From Cocos nucifera (lineage: Eukaryota > Streptophyta > Magnoliopsida > Arecales > Arecaceae): 64,000 bases of DNA. The stretch is from contig QRFJ01000086.1 of the NCBI GenBank assembly GCA_006176705.1, forward strand, positions 337,189 through 401,188, given 5' to 3'. This document shows, piece by piece, positions 57,950 through 64,000 of this stretch; position 1 is the first letter of the stretch; the number at the start of each line of letters is the position of its first letter. The notes beneath the pieces are model-generated. The model was not told where the DNA came from, did not search any database, and was given only the letters and a program-made list of their open reading frames with translations. A program made the translations under genes and the position numbers.

Positions 57950-58050
57950 GGTTGGCACCTCTCCCCAAAGGGCTTGCCCTTGGAGGAGGTTGTGAGTAAC
58001 CGAGTTCAAATCCTGGGTATTGCTTGAACAAAAAAAAATAAAGTGAAAAA
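57950..58050 (+). mobile_element. Possible tRNA-derived SINE (second copy)
   Basis: Partner of 41993-42110: GGTTGGCACCTCTCC, CCCAAAGGGCTTGCCCTTGG and the box-B-like GAGTTCAAATCC. It keeps a longer 3' part, ATTGCTTGAAC plus an A run, that copy 1 has lost. Confidence 0.45.
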
Positions 58051-58440
58051 TGACCACCCTACAGCGAGCATATGCTTTGCTAAAAAATGCCTTTTTGTTT
58101 TTTTTTTGGTATTTAGAAGTTTATGTTGACTAGTGATTTAAATAAGTTAATTTATCAACCTAGTCTAACTGGTTAATGTGTGTTTGTGTGAATGAATGTG
58201 GTTGATTTGGTGGAAATTTACTCTGTATCATTCATGTTGCAGTATATTTGACTTCGCTAGTAGATAATTTTTTTGTGACTAAAGCCTCTTTGTAGATTTA
58301 AGGCTATCATTTCTGCTGTTAAGCGTCCAGTCGTTCTGGTTTCACTTGACCCCAGCGTGGTTTCCATTTATCTTCAGCATAATATGCTTGTCAATTTGTG
58401 CGTTAAATAAGATGCTCACTCTAAACCTGCTTTCATGTAG

Positions 58441-58672
58441 ATTGGGTAAGAATTTCCCATTGGAGGCAAACTCATCACCTTTCCGGTGTGCAATATGCCA
58501 ATTGGATCAAACACCGAATCAGGGTTTATCTGCCATTGCAGGCACTTACTTTTCGCCGCCATCAAAACCATGGAAGGGCCCCTATCTTTGCGTTGAGTGC
58601 AGAAGAAAGAAGGATGCCATGAAAGGAAAACGACTAAGCCAGTCAACAGTGACCAGGAGAAAAGATTGGTGA
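58441..58672 (+). pseudogene. Duplicated last exon of the PP2C gene
   Basis: 232 bp, the same length as exon 7 (42563-42794), with an intact TTTCATGTAG acceptor, no stop before the final TGA and all four Cys residues kept (CAIC...CVEC). Coding differences are few (SAMAG to SAIAG; AMEGK to AMKGK). It lacks the other exons and is separated from them by the Copia/gypsy nest, so it is a gene fragment. Whether it is ever spliced to exon 6 cannot be told from sequence. Confidence 0.85.
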
Positions 58673-59170
58673 AATATTTTTATGCTCTCTCCAAGCAATG
58701 CAAGTATTCGGTTTCTTGGGGTGATTTGCTATGTAAAAAGTGAGCTGAATAAATTGTTTGGTGCTGTTTGTCAGTTGCCACTTTATTGTTTGGTGAACTC
58801 ACTCCGGTGCTCTCTCAGATTGTGATAGTTTGATTACTAACCACTAGGAAAATTTGAACGGAATCCTAATGGCATAGCGATATTTTGCAAGAAAATCCTG
58901 TTGTCCATGCGCTCAGCAGCCTCAGGCTTTTGGTTTTGAGGGCCCCAAGCTTATCAAGTAGTGAAACAAAGAATTTTACTGCATTCAATTACAGTGAAAT
59001 GATTGCAAGGCACATGGTTGTGTTATATTCAAAAACCATTTCAAGCCATGCTGATGTTCAGGTCTTATCTGGTGACTGAGTCTCCCGTGGGTGCTGGCTT
59101 TTATTTGTCTCCCATGGTGCAAGGCTTTCATCTGCGCTCATATAATTACTGGTGGTGCACTGGGAAATGG

Positions 59171-59564
59171 TCGAATATAGGGGTGTAAATGGACTCAATT
59201 GAATTGGATTATGTCTAAATCCAACTCCAACGAAGACTTAAAAATTTGGTTTCAAAACCACCAGTCCAATCCAATTCAATCCGAAAAGTTCGGATTGAGT
59301 TGGATTAGATTTTTGGACTTTTACATAAATTAGGCTATAATTTGGATCATAATTCAAAAACAAGTATATTTAAAAAAAAATTATTATATATTGATATATG
59401 ATACTTTTTTTATTTTCATATCATTTTTATAAAATTAAATTATATATTATTATATTAAAGTATATTATGTATATCAAATTATATTATATATATTATTATA
59501 TAAGTATTATATTATAATATTAAATTATTATATATATACATATACATATATTAAATTATATATT
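59171..59564. other. AT-rich joint between duplication and element 4
   Basis: Starts TCGAATATAGGGGTGTAAATGG, a context often seen at plant DNA-element ends. It contains near-palindromic CAATTGAATTGG / CCAATTCAATCC words and then a long ATAT stretch. No gene. Confidence 0.5.
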
Positions 59565-60702
59565 TGTTGGTACAGAATCTGGTTGATGCCGGATCGAGTT
59601 GGAGTTGAGGAAGAAGAGGTCGCTGCCAATGACCTGCAAAATAAAGTCCTATTCGGAGTCGGTGGTGGTGGCTCCGGCAGGACCCTCCGACGATCAAGTC
59701 AGCTCTTCTGGCCAACAGAAATGAAGTGCTAAGAAAAGAATTCAGTAAAGTTTTGGAAAGGAGAAGAGAGCTTAGAGAAAACGTATCCAAAGGATTTCTT
59801 TTATAGACGGAGCTCAGAGCAGACTGATATGATAGCCATAGCCGTTCGGTAGCTGATCGCTCGGGACCGTGTGGGATTTATTACGAAGATGGATGCCGCC
59901 TATAGCAGACTGATAGTGACAGCCATAGCCGTTCGGTAGTGGGCTGCTCGGGGCCGCATGGAATTTATTACGGAGAGGAACGCCACCTGTAGTAGACTGA
60001 TAGTGACAGCCGTAGCCATCCGATACTGAGCCGCTCGGGGCCATGTGAAGTTTATTACGGAGAGAGGTGTCCGTTGTCGTGATGTGTCCGTTCGTCGAGA
60101 TTTGATAGTCGAAGTTCGGAGAAAGTAGGTGTTGGTTGGTAAAGAGCTTTGACGTATGTCAATTCTAGAGGAGTTTGGACTTCTAAAGGAAATATGGCTA
60201 AAGAAGATCATCTGAAAGGAATACTACTTAAAATCTGAAAGTAATCTGCTGGAGGAATTCAGATGAGTTCAACTAATGGAGAAGTCCAGAAGGAGTCCAA
60301 CTGGTGGAGAAGTTCGGCTGAAGGAGAAGTCCGGAAGGAGTTTGGCTCTTGGAGGAATCTGACTGGAGAAAAAATCTAGAAGGAGTTCGGCTGCTGAAGA
60401 AATTTGACTGAAGGAGAAGTTTGGAAGGAGTTCGGCTCCTAGAGGAATCCGACTGAAGGAGAAGTCCGCTAGGAATTCGACTGCTGGAGGAATCCTACTA
60501 AAGAAGAAGTTTGGAAGAAGCTCGACTGCTGAAGAATTTTCGATCAAAGCTCTTCTATGATTACCAATTACATTAGGCTAAGCATCAGACTGGACTTCAA
60601 CGGAAGTGGGGTTTATCCCCAACAATAGTCTTCTCTGGTTATCAGTTACATTAGGCTAAGCATCAGACTGGACTTCGATGGGAGTAGGGTTTATCCCCAA
60701 CA
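59565..60702 (-). repeat. 3' LTR of element 4 with duplicated end
   Basis: Plus-strand start TGTTGGTACAGAATC. The first LTR end, CCCCAACA, is at 60624, but the last 78 bp are repeated, giving a second end at 60702 (60547-60624 and 60625-60702, both with TTACATTAGGCTAAGCATCA). The 45-bp units are at 60280-60520; TATA box (minus strand) at 59798-59805. Confidence 0.88.
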
Positions 60703-60722
60703 ATAGTCCTCCCACTCTCGAG
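60703..60722 (-). other. Polypurine tract of element 4
   Basis: The minus strand reads CTCGAGAGTGGGAGGACTAT directly before TGTTGGGG of the second LTR end. Confidence 0.65.
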
Positions 60723-60782
60723 TTCAAAATTTGAAGAAAGAAAGTACAAAAAAGATGACTGTCGAAGTTCTTTTTCGGGCTA

Positions 60783-61915
60783 TGCACCCGTTGAGGTTGA
60801 AGCTCGGGGGAGATCTTATCTTCTATTGAAGTTGAAGCTCGGGGAAGATCTTATCTTCTATTGAAGTTGAAGCTCAAGAAAGATCTTATCTTCGGTTGAA
60901 GTTGAAGCTCGGAGGAGATCTTATCTCCGATCGAGATTGAATGAGATTTTATCTCCTGTTGAGGTTGAGGCTCGGAGAAGATCTTATCTCCAGCCAAAGT
61001 TGAAGGAGATCCTATCTCCTATTGAAGTTGAAGCTCGGAGAAGATCTTATCTTCGATCGAGGTTAAAGGAGATCTTATCTCCTATTGAGGTTAAGGCTCG
61101 AGAAAGATCTTATCTTCAGCCAAGATTGAAGGAGATCCTATTTCTTATTAAAGTTAAAGCTCGGAAGAGATCTTATCTCCGACCGAGGTTGAAGAAGATC
61201 TTATCTCCTATTGAGGTTGAGGCTCGAAGGAGATCTTATCTCCAACCTAGATTGAAGGAGATCTTATCTCTTGTTGAGGTTGAGGCTCGGAAAAGATCTT
61301 ATCTTCAGTCGAGGTTGAAGCTCGGAAGAGATCTTATCTCCAGTCGACGTTGAAGGAGATCCTATCTCCTATTGAAATTGAAGCTCGGGGGAGATCTTAT
61401 CTTCAATCGAGGTTGAAGTAGATCCTATCTTCTATTGAAGTTGAAGCTCGGAGGAGATCTTCTCTCTGGTCGAGGTTGAAGGAGATCTCATCTCCTATTG
61501 AGGTTGAGGCTCGGGGGAGATCTTATCTCTAGCCGAGGTTAAAGGAGATCCTATCTTCTGTTGAAGTTGAAGCTCAAAGGAGATCTTATCTCCGATCGAC
61601 GTTGAAGAAGATCTTATTTCCTATTGAGGTTGAGGCTCGGAGGAGATCTTATCTCCAGCTGAGGTTGAAGGAAATTCTATCTCCTATTGAAGTTAAAGCT
61701 CGGAAGAGATCTTACCTCCAGCCGAGGTTGAAGGAGATTCTATCTCCTATTGAAGTTGAAGCTCGGGGAGATCTTATTTTCAACCAAGGTTGAAGTAGAT
61801 CATATTTTCTGTTGAAGTTGAAGCTCAGAAATTTTTTTATCTCCGATCGAGGTTGAAAGAGATCTTATCTTCTGTTGAGGTTGAAGCTCGGGGGAGATCT
61901 TATTTTCAGTCGAGT
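60783..61915. repeat. Module 1 minisatellite, 63-bp unit, about 17 copies
   Basis: Each 63-bp unit holds two inverted repeats, for example GGAGATCCTATCTCC then GAAGATCTTATCTTC, joined by TATTGAGGTTGAGGCTCGG and GAGGTTGAA. The period equals 21 codons, so plus-strand frames read through it with a repeated KEILSPIEVEARRRSYLQ-like peptide; I take this as incidental. Confidence 0.93.
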
Positions 61916-62810
61916 CGGGGCCTCTCTTCCCACCTCGTCTAAAATGAATGAGGCTTTCGACTTTATTCACGTTAGGATGAGGTTTTCCTCCTGTTCCTAA
62001 TGGACTGTAGGGATACATAAGGATCGTTGTTGGGGCCTCTCTTCTCACCTCGTCTAAAATGAACGAGGCCTTCGAGTTTGTTCACGTTAAGATGAGATTC
62101 TCCTATTGTTCCTAATGGGCTATAGGGGCATATTAGGGTCATCGTATGGGCCTCTCCCCTCCTGCCTTAAATAATCGGAGGTCTTCAACTTGCTCATGTT
62201 AGGACAAGGTTCTTCTCCTATTCCTAACATGGCACTAGAGGCACAGATAGGCCATTGAATGGGCCTCTCCCCTTCTTCTGTCTTAAATAACTAAAGGTCT
62301 TTGACTTGCTCATGTTAGGACGAGGTTCTCCTTCTGTTCCTAACATGTCACTAGGGGCACAGATGGACCATTGAATGGGCCTCTCTTCTTCTTTTATCTT
62401 AAATAATCGGAGGTCTTCGATTTGCTCATGTTAAGATGAGGTTCTCCTCCTATTCCTAATATGGCACTAAGAACACAGATGGACCGTTGAATGGGCCTCT
62501 CCCTTCCTCCTATCTTAAATAATCGGAGGTCTTCGACTTGCTCATGTTAGAACGAGGTTCTCCTCCTATTCCTAACATAGCACTAGGAATATAGATTGAA
62601 TGAGCCTCTTTTCTCCTTCTGTTTTAAATAACCGAAGGTCTTCGACTTGCTCATGTTAGGATGAGGTTCTCCTCCTATTCTTAACATGATAATAGGGACA
62701 CAGATGGACCATTGAATGGATCTCTCTCCTCCTCCTATCTTAAATAATCGGAGGTCTTCGACTTGCTTATGTTAGGACGAGGTTCTCTTCCTGTTCCTAA
62801 CATAGCCATT
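61916..62810. repeat. Module 2 minisatellite in element 4, 115-116 bp
   Basis: The first two units resemble those of element 2 (CACCTCGTCTAAAATGAA). The next six or so are a variant with GGCACTAG-GGCACAGATGG, TTAAATAATCGGAGGTCTTC. The CATGTTAGGA anchor recurs near 62195, 62311, 62427, 62543, 62652 and 62767. Best hairpin: CATGTTAGGA (62311-62320) with TCCTAACATG (62338-62347). Confidence 0.92.
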
Positions 62811-62941
62811 TTTGATTACTTCTTTTCTGTCATCACATAGTTTTTGCACCAAGAAATAATAATGTTGAAATGGAGAAGTTTTATTAGAGAAAAATTACTG
62901 ATAGTATATTCTCAAATTTTTTGAATTTCAAGATCGTGGGA

Positions 62942-64000
62942 ATGTTGATTTCTATTTTGAAAGACTATTATTATGTGCCTGTAGCTAGCAGAAATTTGAT
63001 TTCTATTTCATGCTTAGCATAAGAAGGCTATGTGATTACCTTCTTTAAGGACCATTGTAACATTCTTTATGAAAGAAATAAAATTGCAAATGGTTTTCTT
63101 ATTAATGATCTTTATCAGCTACATATTAATGTACCTGTTCTAACTATCGAGCAAAACGTGAATGCCAAACGACCTAGGGATAGTCCAAACGATAAATATC
63201 TATGGCACCTGAGATTAGGTCATATAGCAGAAGATAGGATCAACAAATTGGAGAAAAATGGACTAATGAGTCCATTGACTTCCGAGTCATATCCAACTTG
63301 CGAATCCTGCCTTCAAGGCAAAATGACCAAACTCCCTTTTGTTGGACATGAGGAGAGGGCCATAGATCTCCTTGTCCTAGTACATACAGATGTGTGCGGC
63401 CCATTTGATATGCCGGCTAGAGGCAATTTTATCTATTTCATTATCTTTATCGATGATCTGTCTAGGTATGGGTATGTGTATCTTATGAGATACAAGTCTG
63501 AAGCTTTTGAAAAGTTCAAAGAATTCAGACATGAAGTAGAAAAATAAACTAAAAAACCCATTAAGGTTCTTCGATCAGATCGAGGAGGTGAATACCTTAG
63601 CCAAGAATTCCTAGACTATCTAAAGAAAAATGGCATAGTCTCTCATAGACTCCACAGAATACCTCAACTCAACTGGGGTTTCAGAATGGAGAAATTGAAC
63701 CTATTGGATATAGGTTCGATCCATGATGAGCTTTACAGACCTCCTTATTTTCTTTGGGGACACTCATTGTTTGACTTTAATTTATCTACTGAATAGGGTT
63801 CCCTCTAAAACTGTTCCTACCACACGTATGAGAATATGACACGGTAAGAAATCAAGTCTGAGTTCATCTAGAATTTGGGGTTGTCCGGCTCATATCAAAA
63901 GACAACAAGCGGACAAGATAGAGTTTAGATCCTTTTGAGCTCGATTCATAGGATATCCTAAAGAATCATTAAGGATACTTATGTTCTATTTCCACGAGAG
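62942..64000 (+). pseudogene. Copia integrase fragment, cut by window end
   Basis: Starts in the pre-integrase region: LKDYYYVPVASRNLISISCL, then EGYVITFFKDHCNILYERN. The zinc-binding part is HLRLGHIAEDRINKLEKNGL ... CESCLQGKMTKLPF. The integrase core follows: LVHTDVCGPFD (first Asp), FIDDLSRYGYVYLMRYKSEA, and after a stop at 63545 VLRSDRGGEYLSQEFL (second Asp). Downstream frames are shifted and the Glu region is damaged. A stop also lies near 63019. Gag and protease are missing on the left, where element 4 abuts. A different family from the Copia element at 45552-57077. Confidence 0.9.

Larger units (their letters stand above)
57078..59170. repeat. Segmental duplication, copy 2
   Basis: Direct-orientation copy of 41095-43295, about 16 kb downstream. 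It includes the end of PP2C intron 6, the last PP2C exon, the 3' flank and the last codons of the DUF1218 gene. It ends at GGGAAATGG (59170), followed by unrelated AT-rich sequence. About 108 bp shorter than copy 1 through small indels. Confidence 0.95.
59565..62941 (-). mobile_element. Element 4: truncated gypsy of the element 1/2 family
   Basis: Minus-strand order, reading left to right: 3' LTR (59565-60702), polypurine tract, module 1 array, module 2 array, unique spacer, then an abrupt end at 62941 where Copia sequence begins. Gag, PBS and the 5' LTR are absent. Shares LTR ends and both minisatellite modules with elements 1 and 2. Confidence 0.88.

Overview
This is nuclear DNA of a flowering plant. 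Genes are intron-split with GT-AG introns, and about half of the window is LTR retrotransposon sequence in nested layers. The repeat types and promoter style suggest a monocot, perhaps a palm; that part rests on recall and is low confidence. There is one assembly gap (N) at 8115-9081.

Layout. 1-9923 is a nest of retroelements: a decayed gag fragment, a Copia-type LTR inserted in it, and a young non-autonomous Ty3/gypsy element (element 1, 2316-8114 plus the gap) that carries an intact gag but no pol. A related LTR follows the gap. 9924-16449 is an ATT microsatellite, gene-free AT-rich DNA and a GC-rich promoter-like island. 16455-27655 is a complete but decayed Ty3/gypsy element of the Tat type (element 3, minus strand) with a perfect 5-bp target duplication GTACC. 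It has gag, protease, RT, two RNase H copies, integrase, a 57-bp minisatellite and a spliced antisense gene with its own TATA box. 27661-32523 is AT-rich intergenic DNA, a degenerate DNA-transposon-like repeat and the promoter of the main host gene.

Host genes. 32524-42794 (+) is a seven-exon type 2C protein phosphatase, 437 aa as I splice it. It has one GC-AG intron and an 8.4-kb last intron that holds a solo LTR with target duplication GTATT. 43263-44221 (-) is a three-exon DUF1218 membrane protein, 224 aa. The two genes converge tail to tail.

45552-57077 is a decayed Copia element cut in its reverse transcriptase by a second gag-only gypsy element (element 2, 48262-55542, target duplication GCATT/GTATT). 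Next, 57078-59170 is a segmental copy of 41095-43295: it repeats the last phosphatase exon, still open, and the 3' tip of the DUF1218 gene. 59565-62941 is a truncated third gypsy relative (element 4), joined to a Copia integrase fragment that runs off the window.

The most unusual signal is in elements 1, 2 and 4. Between gag and the polypurine tract they carry two unrelated minisatellite modules, each built around short inverted repeats. The modules are amplified to very different degrees in each element: module 1 has period 43, 105 or 63 bp; module 2 has period about 115 bp. They look like expandable hairpin arrays in the 3' region of gag-only retrotransposons.
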